Assembly: GCA_031548365.1 (NCBI GenBank)
Contig: JAVBRD010000008.1
Coordinates: 62,001-126,000, forward strand
Source of the DNA: JAVBRD01 sp031548365
GTDB lineage: Bacteria > Bacillota > Clostridia > Christensenellales > UBA1750
DNA length: 64,000 nucleotides
Reading direction: 5' to 3'
Numbering within the stretch: position 1 is the first letter of the stretch; each line of letters opens with the position of its first letter. Position numbers and translations under genes: made by a program. Below the pieces are notes generated by a model. It ran no database searches and had not been told where the DNA came from. It saw only the letters and a list, made by a program, of their open reading frames with translations. Of the stretch, positions 6,934-15,134 are shown piece by piece.

Positions 6934-8459
6934 TCTGGCCCAACATCCTGATATCGCTGATCTGCGCGTCGGGCGCGGTGTTTTCTTCGCGCTTTCTTTT
7001 GCACATGTTCCAGCTGGAAGGTTATAAAGTACCCGACTTCACGCGCTGGCTGGTTCGCCGCCCCAAAGTGCTGCTCGCACACGCTGGCGCTGCGGCTTTG
7101 GCGTTAACCATGCTCATCCCGCCCTACTTCCCGCCCATGAGCGCGGCGGCGTTCTACGCGATCGGCGCGGTGCAAATGAGGCGCCCCCCGAAAAAGCCTC
7201 TCGCGTGGACAGCACGCGCCAAGCGTCTGTTCACCGCTCACGCCGTGCTTTGCGCGCTGATCGCGTTTTTTTTCGGGCCCTGGATGTTTCCCCCGCTCAG
7301 CTTTGTTCTCGCCGCCGCGCTCATGCATCCGGTGGAGGAGGGAGTCAAACGCTGGTACTTCCTTGACGCCAAGAAAAAACTCGCGGCGCGTTCGGACCTC
7401 AAGCGCGTGGGCATCACGGGCAGCTATGGTAAGACCAGCGTCAAGTTCATGCTGGGCGCGATCCTGTCGGAAAAATACCGCGTCTGCGTCACGCCCGCGA
7501 GCTTCAACACACCCATGGGCCTCACGCGCGTGATCCGCGAGCAGCTTTTGCCCGAGCATCAGGTGCTCATCGCGGAAATGGGTGCAAAGCATGAAGGCGA
7601 CATCGCGAAGTTGTGCGGTTTGGTTCATCCCACGACGGGCATCCTCACTAGCGTGGGGCCGCAGCACTTGGAGACGTTCGGCACCATTGAAACGATCACG
7701 AAGACCAAGTATGAACTGATCGACGCGCTTCCGGCGGACGGAACGGCGGTTTTTGCGGCCGATGGCGGGCACGTGGACGAGCTTTACCGCAAAACAACAC
7801 GCGTTAAGGCCATCCGCGCGGGGCTTGAGAGCGCTCAGGACCTTCCGCTCGCGCTCACCGCGCAGGAAATCACGGTGACGCCCCAGGGCAGCACGTTTAC
7901 GCTGGTGACCGGGGACGGTCGGCGCGCGGCGTGTGCCGCACGCGTGCTGGGCCGCCACAACATCCAGAATCTCGTCGTTTGCTGCGCCGCGGCCATGTCG
8001 CTCGGGCTGTCGCTTGAGGAAGCCGCGCGCGGGGTCGCGCGTGTGGAGCCCGTGGAGCACCGTCTCCAGCTCATCCCCACGACCAACGGCGTGACCGTGA
8101 TAGACGACGCCTTCAACTCAAACCCGGCAGGGACGCGCGCTGCGCTCGCCGTGATCGCGGGGTTTCCGGGGCGAAAGATCGTCATCACGCCGGGCATGAT
8201 CGAACTGGGCGCAGCCGAAGCTGAGGAAAACCGCAAGTTTGGCGAGAACATGGCGGACGTGTGCGATGTCGTCATTTTGGTGGGAGGCGCGCGCACAAAA
8301 CCCATGCGGGAGGGTCTGGAGGCGCGGGGGTTTGCGCAGGAGAACATTCTAACCGCCGCCGACTTGGACGCGGCGGCCGCGCTTCTGGCGAAGGTTTCGC
8401 GTTCAGGGGACGTTGTGCTATTTGAAAACGACCTCCCTGACAACTACGCGGGCGCGTAG
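6930..8459 (+). CDS. Membrane-anchored MurF-like Mur ligase
   Basis: A 509-residue protein whose C-terminal two thirds is a Mur ligase. It has P-loop GSYGKTSVK near residue 165, the MurF-type EMGAKHEGDIAKL and GPQHLETFG segments, and IDDAFNSNP in the third domain. MurF adds D-Ala-D-Ala to UDP-MurNAc-tripeptide. The first ~135 residues, where soluble MurF carries its UDP-substrate binding domain, are instead hydrophobic with about four or five membrane segments and a basic loop. It is followed by ddl, whose product D-Ala-D-Ala is the MurF substrate. Whether it is the main MurF or a paralogue acting at the membrane cannot be told; no other murF is in the window. Confidence 0.8.
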   Translation: MIWPNILISLICASGAVFSSRFLLHMFQLEGYKVPDFTRWLVRRPKVLLAHAGAAALALTMLIPPYFPPMSAAAFYAIGAVQMRRPPKKPLAWTARAKRLFTAHAVLCALIAFFFGPWMFPPLSFVLAAALMHPVEEGVKRWYFLDAKKKLAARSDLKRVGITGSYGKTSVKFMLGAILSEKYRVCVTPASFNTPMGLTRVIREQLLPEHQVLIAEMGAKHEGDIAKLCGLVHPTTGILTSVGPQHLETFGTIETITKTKYELIDALPADGTAVFAADGGHVDELYRKTTRVKAIRAGLESAQDLPLALTAQEITVTPQGSTFTLVTGDGRRAACAARVLGRHNIQNLVVCCAAAMSLGLSLEEAARGVARVEPVEHRLQLIPTTNGVTVIDDAFNSNPAGTRAALAVIAGFPGRKIVITPGMIELGAAEAEENRKFGENMADVCDVVILVGGARTKPMREGLEARGFAQENILTAADLDAAAALLAKVSRSGDVVLFENDLPDNYAGA

Positions 8460-8500
8460 GCGGGAGAGGCGTAACGAACGATGCTTAAAACTTGTCCCCA

Positions 8501-8568
8501 GCGCGTTAGCGCCGCAGGACGGTGGAGCCAGGGGGACGCGTTCCCTCGCGGGTGCAGGGCGGAGCGCG
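8501..8568 (+). repeat. Intergenic element, copy A (murF-ddl gap)
   Basis: This part of the 144-bp gap shares a block with the ruvA-ruvB gap (34936-35000, opposite strand). The blocks are AGCGC, GGAC, TGG and a core of about 23 bases at 8529-8552. The core forms a small hairpin GGGGA-CGCG-TTCCC; in the other copy the same stem is GGGGA-CACG-TCCCC, a base change that keeps pairing. It is probably a dispersed GC-rich repeat or a small RNA structure. Confidence 0.5.
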
Positions 8569-8603
8569 TCATGCATTCCCGCAGTTTTGAAGGGAGTATA
8601 CAC

Positions 8604-9773
8604 ATGCAGACATTGGCGGTTTTTTGGGGGGGGCGGAGTGTGGAGCATGACGTCTCGATCATATCGGGCCTGCAGGCAGCGCTCAGCGCAGACAAGGCGA
8701 AGTACAACGTCGTGCCTGTGTACATCTCGCGCGAGGGCGTATGGTACACGGGCTGGCGGCTGATGGACATTGCGTTTTTCAAGGCGTTTGACGCGCGCAT
8801 GGTCACGCGCTGCATGGTAGCGCCGGGGTGTGGCAACAAGCTGCTCGCGGCGAAGGCAGGTTTCTTTGGGCGGCAGAAAACGCTGCACGAGATCGACGCC
8901 GCGCTCCTGGTCATGCACGGACTCAACGGTGAGGACGGTACGCTCCAGGGCGTGCTTGAGCTGTGCGGCATACCGTATACGTCGTCCGGCGTGACCGGGA
9001 GCGCGGCGTGCATGGACAAAATCGTGATGCGCGCGGCGCTCAAGGGCGCTGGCTTTCCCGTGGTTGAGAGTTGCTGGTTTGACCGTGTGGAATGGGAGAA
9101 AGACCGAAACGGCGTGCTGGATAAGACCGTTGAGGCTGTTGGCCTGCCCGCGTATGTGAAACCCGCCAACCTCGGATCGTCGATCGGCATCACGCGCGCG
9201 GACGACAGAGAGGGCCTGGCCACCGCGATCGATGTTGCCGCGAGCTACGACCGCCGCATCACGGTTGAAAAAGCGGTGCTGGAGCCGACCGAGGTTAACT
9301 GTTCGTGCCTCGGCTGGGGTGACGAGGTTGAGGCGTCGGTGTGCGAGCAGCCCGAGCGCTGGCAGGAGTTTCTGACATTCGAGGACAAGTACATGCGCGG
9401 CGGGAAAAGCGGTAAAGGCGGCCCAAAATCGCAGGGGATGAGCTCTCTTGGACGTAAGATGCCCGCGCCCATCGGCGATGTGCTCACCAAAGAGATTCAG
9501 GAGATGTCGCGCGATGTGTTCCGCGTGCTGGACTTAAAAGGGGTCGTGCGCATCGACTACTTCATTGACAAAAACGGAAAGCTGCTCATCGGAGAAGTGA
9601 ACACCATTCCGGGTTCATTGGCGTTCTACTTGTGGGAGTTTGGCGGGATGAGCTTTTCAAAGCTCATCGACCGCATGGTGGAGTGCGCGCTCATGATGCA
9701 TAAAGAGCGCGAAAAAAACTCGTATGCATACAATTCTGATATCTTGAACAAGGTTGGCGGCTCCAAAAGGTGA
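8604..9773 (+). CDS. ddl: D-alanine--D-alanine ligase
   Basis: A 389-residue ATP-grasp ligase joining two D-Ala for peptidoglycan. Visible signatures: FWGGRSVEHDVSI at the N-terminus, HGLNGEDGTLQG, the ATP-binding KPANLGSSIGI, and the metal/catalytic EVNTIPGS near the C-terminus. The open frame begins 41 codons earlier, but that part is the GC-rich intergenic element. The ATG at 8604 follows AAGGGAG and gives the normal family start. It sits downstream of the MurF-like gene that would consume its product. The insert region around EDKYMRGGKSGKGG is longer and more basic than in model Ddl proteins. Confidence 0.92.
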   Translation: MQTLAVFWGGRSVEHDVSIISGLQAALSADKAKYNVVPVYISREGVWYTGWRLMDIAFFKAFDARMVTRCMVAPGCGNKLLAAKAGFFGRQKTLHEIDAALLVMHGLNGEDGTLQGVLELCGIPYTSSGVTGSAACMDKIVMRAALKGAGFPVVESCWFDRVEWEKDRNGVLDKTVEAVGLPAYVKPANLGSSIGITRADDREGLATAIDVAASYDRRITVEKAVLEPTEVNCSCLGWGDEVEASVCEQPERWQEFLTFEDKYMRGGKSGKGGPKSQGMSSLGRKMPAPIGDVLTKEIQEMSRDVFRVLDLKGVVRIDYFIDKNGKLLIGEVNTIPGSLAFYLWEFGGMSFSKLIDRMVECALMMHKEREKNSYAYNSDILNKVGGSKR

Positions 9774-9799
9774 AAATTGTCAAATTTTCTGCCGTGCGA

Positions 9800-9828
9800 T
9801 TGTCTGGCCGACCGCATTGGTGTATAAT
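9800..9828 (+). promoter_or_regulatory. Promoter of the DUF4870-like gene
   Basis: TTGTCT (9800-9805) and TATAAT (9823-9828) with a 17-bp spacer, followed by an AAAGGAGG ribosome binding site and the ATG at 9857. Confidence 0.75.
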
Positions 9829-9856
9829 CGCAGTAGACATTAAAGGAGGATGACGC

Positions 9857-10213
9857 ATGAAAGACGCTTCTCAGGCCTCTTCCACCGGACTAGATCCCAA
9901 GCTCGCCGCCGCCCTTGGTTACATTCCGGTTGTCGATCTCATTTTCTTTTTCGTGGAGAAAAGCAGCAAATTTGTCAAGTTCCACGCGGCGCAGGGCTTG
10001 TTTCTGACCATCGCGGTCATCGCGATTAACATTGTGTGCGGCATTCTCGGGTTCATCCCCTTCCTCGGCTGGCTCTTTAACCTTATCTATTGGCTCGCTT
10101 ACATTGGGTACATCGTGATCCGCATCATCGCGGCGCTCAATGCATACAAACTCGAGTGGTACAAGATACCATATGTTGGCGACATGGCCATGAAGCAGAT
10201 TGAGAGCATGTGA
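9857..10213 (+). CDS. Small membrane protein, DUF4870/Tic20-like
   Basis: A 118-residue protein with the pattern of the DUF4870 family. It has an N-terminal LAAALGYIPVVDLIFFF segment, then KFVKFHAAQGLFL (the FHA.QG motif typical of this family), then two hydrophobic helices and a short polar tail. Three to four membrane segments are predicted by eye. Function in the family is unknown. It is monocistronic with its own promoter and a strong terminator shared with the converging CoA-transferase gene. Confidence 0.8.
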   Translation: MKDASQASSTGLDPKLAAALGYIPVVDLIFFFVEKSSKFVKFHAAQGLFLTIAVIAINIVCGILGFIPFLGWLFNLIYWLAYIGYIVIRIIAALNAYKLEWYKIPYVGDMAMKQIESM

Positions 10214-10225
10214 TTGTCGAAAATG

Positions 10226-10254
10226 AAAGCCGGAGCGTCAACCGCTCCGGCTTT
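10226..10254. terminator. Bidirectional terminator
   Basis: AAAGCCGGAGCG pairs with CGCTCCGGCTTT around TCAAC. A T-run follows on the plus strand and T residues also follow on the minus strand, so it can serve both converging genes. Confidence 0.85.
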
Positions 10255-10256
10255 TG

Positions 10257-11771
10257 TTATTTCGCTAAATCGAACTCAAGCAGACTGAGTACGTCTCGTT
10301 CCCTGTCAATGCCCTCGTACACCTCGATGAGCGCGAGCCCGCGCGGTGTGAGCGCGAACACGCACCGCTCGGTGACGTAGAGCACGCGCTGGCCCTTGTT
10401 GAGCGCGTTTTCGGCGGAGAAGCTGATGGCGCTGATCGTTCGCCTGAACTTTCTGAGCTCACCCTCGCGTTCAATGGTCACGCGACCGCCTTGCTCACGA
10501 GCGAGCAGTCCTTTTGCGGTGAAGCTCACGCAGAACACGATGGTTTTCGCCGCGCCCGTGATGTTGGCGAATCCGCCTATGCCCACGTACCGCCCGGGGA
10601 CGTGGTGCGCGTTGACATTGCCGCGCGCGTCCACCTCAAGCCCGCCCATGAAGCAGATGTCAAGGCCTCCGCCGTCGTAGAAATCAAACTGGGAGGCCAT
10701 GTCGCAGATCATATCCGCGCCGATGGTGGAGCCGAACGCGACCCCTGGCGCGGGCAGGCCGCCGAACCCGCCGGCCTCCACCGTGAGCGTGACATCGCGC
10801 AGAATGCCCGCGCGCGACGCGTGCCCGCCCACCGTTTCGGGGATGCCGATGCCGATGTTGACTATGTCTCCCGCCCTGAGTTCCTTCGCCGCACGCGCGC
10901 CGATGATCTCCGCAGCGTGGTCGGGCGATCCCGCGCCCCGCTTGCCCGAAGGGAGAAGTCGGCTCATCCAGTGATCCATGTGCGCGGCAGGGACGTGGAT
11001 GTCCCCCGAGAGGACAGGGCTGGTTTTCTGTATGTCGGGCAGATCCTCGCAAACCACAATCGCGTCAACCAGCGCGCCCGGAACGATCACGCTGCGAGGC
11101 CGCGCGAAAACATGACTCAGGCGTTCAACCTGTACGATCACAATCCCGCCGTTGTTTTTCGCCGCCTGAGCGGTGGAGAGCGCGTCGATGGTCAGGTTCT
11201 CGTTTTCGAATGTGATGTTGCCCGCGGGATCGGCGGATGTGCCTTTGATGAGCGCGACGTCCACGCGCGGCGTTTTGTAGCAAAGATACGCTTCGTCCTC
11301 CACCGTGACGAGGCGGACCAGCGGCTCCCTGGAGACATCGTTCATGCCCGGGCCGCCCACGCGCGGGTCGACGAACAGGTTAAGCCCTACTTTGGACAGC
11401 ATGGACCCCTTGCCCGCCGCCGACGCGCGCACCGCGTGGGAAAGAACGCCCAGCGGCATGCAGTAGCCCTCGATCTTGTTTTCCTGCACAAGCCGCGTCA
11501 CAACCGGCATGCTCATGAAGTGGCTGGCCACCACCTTGCGCACCGCACCCATGGCGACGTAGCGCTCGGCGAAAAGATCGTCGCGCCAGCCGCCGAAGCC
11601 GGACGCGCAGAACAGCTCGAGCGCCGCAGGATGGCCCGTCATGGCAAAACGCTCGGCAATGGCTTCGTGGAGCGCGTCGGGGTTGCCCAGCGCGAGAAAC
11701 GCGTTGATGGCGATACACGCGCCGTCGGGGATGAGGTCCGCCGCTTGGCGCGCGGTCATGATGCGATACAA
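10257..11771 (-). CDS. Acyl-CoA:acetate/3-ketoacid CoA-transferase (fused alpha-beta)
   Basis: A 504-residue family I CoA-transferase with both halves fused, as in YdiF and propionate CoA-transferase. The N-terminal half starts ITAxQAAxLIPDGA-like (here MTARQAADLIPDGA). The C-terminal half has NIGIGIPE and the catalytic-glutamate segment TVEAGGFGG. It would move CoA between short-chain acids. The start is uncertain: the frame begins at a TTG (11769-11771) that aligns with family N-termini, while an ATG four codons later is possible. It is last in a minus-strand group after apbE and dppA. Confidence 0.88.
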   Translation of the reverse strand: MYRIMTARQAADLIPDGACIAINAFLALGNPDALHEAIAERFAMTGHPAALELFCASGFGGWRDDLFAERYVAMGAVRKVVASHFMSMPVVTRLVQENKIEGYCMPLGVLSHAVRASAAGKGSMLSKVGLNLFVDPRVGGPGMNDVSREPLVRLVTVEDEAYLCYKTPRVDVALIKGTSADPAGNITFENENLTIDALSTAQAAKNNGGIVIVQVERLSHVFARPRSVIVPGALVDAIVVCEDLPDIQKTSPVLSGDIHVPAAHMDHWMSRLLPSGKRGAGSPDHAAEIIGARAAKELRAGDIVNIGIGIPETVGGHASRAGILRDVTLTVEAGGFGGLPAPGVAFGSTIGADMICDMASQFDFYDGGGLDICFMGGLEVDARGNVNAHHVPGRYVGIGGFANITGAAKTIVFCVSFTAKGLLAREQGGRVTIEREGELRKFRRTISAISFSAENALNKGQRVLYVTERCVFALTPRGLALIEVYEGIDRERDVLSLLEFDLAK

Positions 11772-11792
11772 GCTTCCTGCCTTTCCCGCGCG

Positions 11793-12590
11793 CTACCGCA
11801 CGACGTCCCGGAGGGTTTTGCACGATCTGACGGTCGTGTACGCGTCCAGCATGCGCGCGCCCGCGCGTACGGAGGCCTGCGCGCCTTCCTGACGTTTGAA
11901 ACGTATCTCGACCTCGAAGTCGTGCGGCGCATCGAGAAGTGCGAACGCCTCCTTGCCGAGCTTGCCCACAGACTTCCCGATCTCAAGCACTTTTTCGTAG
12001 ATTTCCCGCTCGGCCGCCTTGGGATGCTTGCTTACTGACATATTCCACCCGAGCGCGCGCTTTGTTTCAACCGTCGCGATGCGGGGAAGCAGCTCGCGCG
12101 CCTCGGCACAGCCTTTGTCGTCGCTTGCGACAAACAGGAGAGGCACACCTTTTTCTCCGAGCAGCATGGCGTCAAGCCCGATCTCGCCGTACTCACGCCC
12201 ATCAATCTTGAGGTATTGCCGTTCCTTGGAGCTGTAGGTGTGGCCCAGAACGGCCTCTGTCACGTTGTCGCGCGAATGGTACCCGATGAACAGCGCCCCG
12301 TCGCACGGCCCGTTGAGCATGCCCCAGCGCCCGCCAGACTGTCCCGAACCAGCGCACACCAAGCACCTCTCAGGCAGAAGCTCCGCGTCGATGTTGAGTG
12401 AACCGCCGTGGTTGTCCCAAACGATCACTTCGTCCGCGCCCGCGTCAAACAGCGCGTTGGCCGCCGCCGACGCCTCTCTGGCCGCCTGCCTGCACGCGAA
12501 CGCGTAATCTTTGGAGTCGGTCAACGTCTTGTTTGGCTCGCCGTTGACGCACGCAAGCCCTTCCAAATCCACAGCAATGATGAAGTTCAT
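11793..12590 (-). CDS. M55-family D-aminopeptidase (DppA-like)
   Basis: A 265-residue protein matching the zinc D-aminopeptidase DppA family. It has the N-terminal AVDLEGLACV with the D-x-E-G metal motif, DNHGG in place of the more usual DSHG, LFIGYHSR and the GHTYSS segment. Bacillus DppA releases D-Ala from short peptides. The start ATG follows AAAGGAGG. A small 22-bp gap separates it from the CoA-transferase. Release of D-amino acids could tie to cell-wall peptide recycling, but the neighbours do not prove it. Confidence 0.87.
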   Translation of the reverse strand: MNFIIAVDLEGLACVNGEPNKTLTDSKDYAFACRQAAREASAAANALFDAGADEVIVWDNHGGSLNIDAELLPERCLVCAGSGQSGGRWGMLNGPCDGALFIGYHSRDNVTEAVLGHTYSSKERQYLKIDGREYGEIGLDAMLLGEKGVPLLFVASDDKGCAEARELLPRIATVETKRALGWNMSVSKHPKAAEREIYEKVLEIGKSVGKLGKEAFALLDAPHDFEVEIRFKRQEGAQASVRAGARMLDAYTTVRSCKTLRDVVR

Positions 12591-12640
12591 GGGTGGACCT
12601 CCTTTGTATGCGTTTTGCGCCGTGGTGTGAGAATGCGGAC

Positions 12641-13660
12641 CTATGGTTTCAACTTTTTCGCGCCTTCGGTCATGGTGATGCGTCCGTCTCCGTCGACCCA
12701 GACGGCATCGCCCCCGGTTCTGGTCAGGAGCGCGCGCCCCTCATCCTCGGAAAGAATGAAAAGGGCGGTTGACAGCGCGTCCGCGGCGATAGCGGACGGC
12801 GCGATCACCGTCACAGAGCGGTGAGGCGCCGAGGGCATGAGCGTTTCAAGGTCGATGATGTGGCAGTATCGTTTGCCGTCCACGGTGAAATAGCGCTGGT
12901 AATCGCCGCTGGTGACGACGGACACGCTGCTGGCGCGCAGCGTGGCGATGAGCGACGGCGCTGCGGCGTTGGGGTCACCGGCGGGGTCCTCAAGCCCGAT
13001 GCCCCATGATTTGCGCCCGCCGGCGGGGGACCCGCTCGCGAGCACGTCGCCGCCCGCGTTGAGAAGAAAATCGCGCGCTCCGGCGTCTCGCAGAACCCGC
13101 GCGGTGCGCTCAAGCGCGTAACCCTTTGCGATGGCCCCCACGTCGAGCGACATCCCGCTTTTTCGCAGGAAGACCGTCCCCGCCGCCTCATCGATCACCA
13201 CGTCCTGGATCTCGCACAGCGCTCGCGCCGTTTCGAGCGCCGCGGGGTCAGGGAGCGCAGGGACGAGCGCCTCACGCGCGTTATGCCAGAGCCGGAGGAC
13301 GGGGCCGGCCGCGATGTTGACCGCGCCGCCAGTCATGCCGTGCCAAAGCACACCCTGCTTGACCAGCGCGAGGATCTCGGGATCGCAACGAACGGGTGCG
13401 ATGCCCGCGTTCTCGTTGACGGTCTTGAGATTGTCGCCTTTTCCCGCGTTGCTGTAAATGTCGAACAGCGCGCTCAGGCGCGTCAGCTCGTCGTGCGCGA
13501 TGCGCGTGAGCGCGGCAGCCTCGTCCTGGCTTGAGCAAACCACGGTCACGCGCGTGAACGTGTCGAACGAATCAGCGTACACCGCGGTGTGGTTTTGCGC
13601 ACGCGCGCAGGATGTGAGTAACACAAGGGCAAGCGCGCACAATAACACGCGATGACGGAT
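12641..13660 (-). CDS. apbE: FAD:protein FMN transferase (ApbE-like lipoprotein)
   Basis: An ApbE family protein attaching FMN to Thr/Ser of target flavoproteins outside the membrane. Seen: LLTSC lipobox, SLDVGAIAKGYALERT, LLNAGGDVLASG and the C-terminal VIAPSAIAADALSTALF motif. The N-terminus is a problem. The only upstream ATG (13750) lies beyond the start of the divergent gene, and the first GTG (13648) gives a signal peptide without positive charges. An ATC at 13658-13660 sits seven bases after AAAGGAAG and would give a good lipoprotein signal (RHR then hydrophobic core). I place the start there with low confidence in the start only. No Rnf/Nqr target is encoded nearby. Confidence 0.85.
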   Translation of the reverse strand: MRHRVLLCALALVLLTSCARAQNHTAVYADSFDTFTRVTVVCSSQDEAAALTRIAHDELTRLSALFDIYSNAGKGDNLKTVNENAGIAPVRCDPEILALVKQGVLWHGMTGGAVNIAAGPVLRLWHNAREALVPALPDPAALETARALCEIQDVVIDEAAGTVFLRKSGMSLDVGAIAKGYALERTARVLRDAGARDFLLNAGGDVLASGSPAGGRKSWGIGLEDPAGDPNAAAPSLIATLRASSVSVVTSGDYQRYFTVDGKRYCHIIDLETLMPSAPHRSVTVIAPSAIAADALSTALFILSEDEGRALLTRTGGDAVWVDGDGRITMTEGAKKLKP

Positions 13661-13710
13661 GTCCGCACTTCCTTTCAGGCGCGCCGCACTGGTGCGTAGC
13701 GCGCGGGGTG

Positions 13711-13719
13711 TGGTATAAT
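13711..13719 (+). promoter_or_regulatory. Extended -10 promoter of the thioredoxin-like gene
   Basis: TGGTATAAT (13711-13719) is an extended -10 box; no good -35 is seen. The start codon is at 13742, giving a very short leader. Confidence 0.55.
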
Positions 13720-13741
13720 CCAAGACAAAGGTGGTTGTCCG

Positions 13742-14374
13742 ATGAAACATTGGTTAATCGCGGGGGTGCTCGCGGTGGTCGTGATGAGCGGGTGCGCGGC
13801 ATCCGCGCCCGCACCGGCTCCCGCACCCACGATGGAGCGCGTGTCCGCGACAGAAGCGCCCGGAAGCGTGGTTACGCGCCAAATGGCGCTGGAAGCGCTG
13901 CTCGATGAAGAACCGCTCGACTTCACGCTCAAAGACCTTTCGGGCGTGTCCCATACTCTTTCGGACTACAAGGGTAAGCTGGTGTTTATTTCGTTCTTTG
14001 CGACATGGTGTCCTCCCTGCCGTGAAGAAATGCCGCTTTTTGACGCGTTGGTGAAGGAAAATGACGACGTGATTGTGCTCGCGGTGCAGGCGGCGACAAC
14101 CGAGATGCGCAAGGCGCAGGTCAGCGCGGCGGAAGCCGATAAGGCCGCTGCGCTGGCTCGCGACTATCTTACGGAGAGCAAGCTCGACTTGATGGTCCTG
14201 CTCGATCCGGACGGCAAAATAGCCAACAGTGAGTATTACATCACACAGGGCATCCCGGGCAATTTCATCGTGGACAAGGAGGGCGTCCTGAGATATTTTC
14301 AGGAAGGCGGGTACACCAAGGAACACCTCGATTTGGTGATGACCTACATGCGCGCGCTGGAAAAGACGGAATGA
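13742..14374 (+). CDS. TlpA/ResA-like thiol-disulfide lipoprotein
   Basis: A 210-residue exported thioredoxin-fold protein. It begins with a lipoprotein signal (VVVMSGC), a low-complexity Ala/Pro stretch, then a TlpA/AhpC-TSA domain with the redox motif ATWCPPCREEMP near residues 90-101 and a cis-proline segment GIPGNFIVD. It would reduce or oxidise extracytoplasmic disulfides. It is divergent from the ApbE lipoprotein gene, and its stop overlaps the start of the methyltransferase gene (ATGA). Confidence 0.88.
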   Translation: MKHWLIAGVLAVVVMSGCAASAPAPAPAPTMERVSATEAPGSVVTRQMALEALLDEEPLDFTLKDLSGVSHTLSDYKGKLVFISFFATWCPPCREEMPLFDALVKENDDVIVLAVQAATTEMRKAQVSAAEADKAAALARDYLTESKLDLMVLLDPDGKIANSEYYITQGIPGNFIVDKEGVLRYFQEGGYTKEHLDLVMTYMRALEKTE

Positions 14375-15117
14375 ACCGCTGGCAGAAGCGCGGGGAGCGG
14401 CTGGACTCGCTCGAGCTCGCGGGCATGAGCATCCTGCAAAGGCCGGATGGCTTCCGCTTCGGCACCGACGCCGTGTTGCTCTCACGCTTCGCGCGCGTAA
14501 AAGGCGTGTGCCGGGTGGCCGATCTCGGTACGGGCACGGGGATCCTCCCCTTGCTCATCTCCGCGCGCGCGGATAAGGCGGCGTTCACCGCCATCGAGAT
14601 CCAGCGCGACGCGGCGGAGATGGCGGCGCGCAGCGTGGCCATGAACGGGCTGAATGGGCGTGTGCGTGTGATATGCGCGGACATGCGCGGCGCGGCCGCG
14701 TTTCTCGGCTGCGGATCGTTCGACGTCACGCTGTGCAACCCGCCGTACGGGCGCGCTGGCGGGACGTACACGGGGGACGCGGAAACACGCGCCATCGCGC
14801 GGCACGAGGTGACCTGCACGTTGGACGACGTGGCAACGGCCATGTCCGCGCTCACGCGCAATGGCGGGCGCGCGTGCGTGGTACATCAAGCGCTGAGGCT
14901 TGCGGAAGTGTTTGAACGGTTTGCCGCTCACCGCTTGACGGTCAAGCGCGTGCGGCTCGTTCACCCGCGCCCATCCGCGCCCGCGCAGCTCGCGCTTGTC
15001 GAAGCCAGTAAAAACGGGGGGGCCGGCGTGGAGTTCCAGCCCCCGATCTATGTCATGGATGAAAACGGCGCGTTCACCCCGCAGCTCACCGCCATCTACG
15101 CGGGAACAGACGCGTGA
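14371..15117 (+). CDS. tRNA1(Val) adenine-N6 methyltransferase-like (TrmN6/YfiC)
   Basis: A 248-residue class I SAM-dependent methyltransferase. The SAM-binding VADLGTGTGILPLL and the catalytic NPPYGRAG (adenine-N6 type NPPY) are clear. The N-terminal RPDGFRFGTDAVLLSRF is typical of the TrmN6/YfiC group, which methylates A37 of tRNA-Val. Length fits. The start overlaps the stop of the thioredoxin-like gene. The exact tRNA target is inferred from family membership. Confidence 0.87.
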   Translation: MNRWQKRGERLDSLELAGMSILQRPDGFRFGTDAVLLSRFARVKGVCRVADLGTGTGILPLLISARADKAAFTAIEIQRDAAEMAARSVAMNGLNGRVRVICADMRGAAAFLGCGSFDVTLCNPPYGRAGGTYTGDAETRAIARHEVTCTLDDVATAMSALTRNGGRACVVHQALRLAEVFERFAAHRLTVKRVRLVHPRPSAPAQLALVEASKNGGAGVEFQPPIYVMDENGAFTPQLTAIYAGTDA

Positions 15118-15134
15118 ACAAAAGGAGGGGTCGC

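Noticed and set aside
10491..12038. Long 515-codon open frame on the plus strand
   Set aside because: It lies opposite the CoA-transferase and DppA genes, both of which have clear family motifs. Its translation is Arg/His/Ala-rich without motifs, typical of antisense frames in GC-rich DNA.
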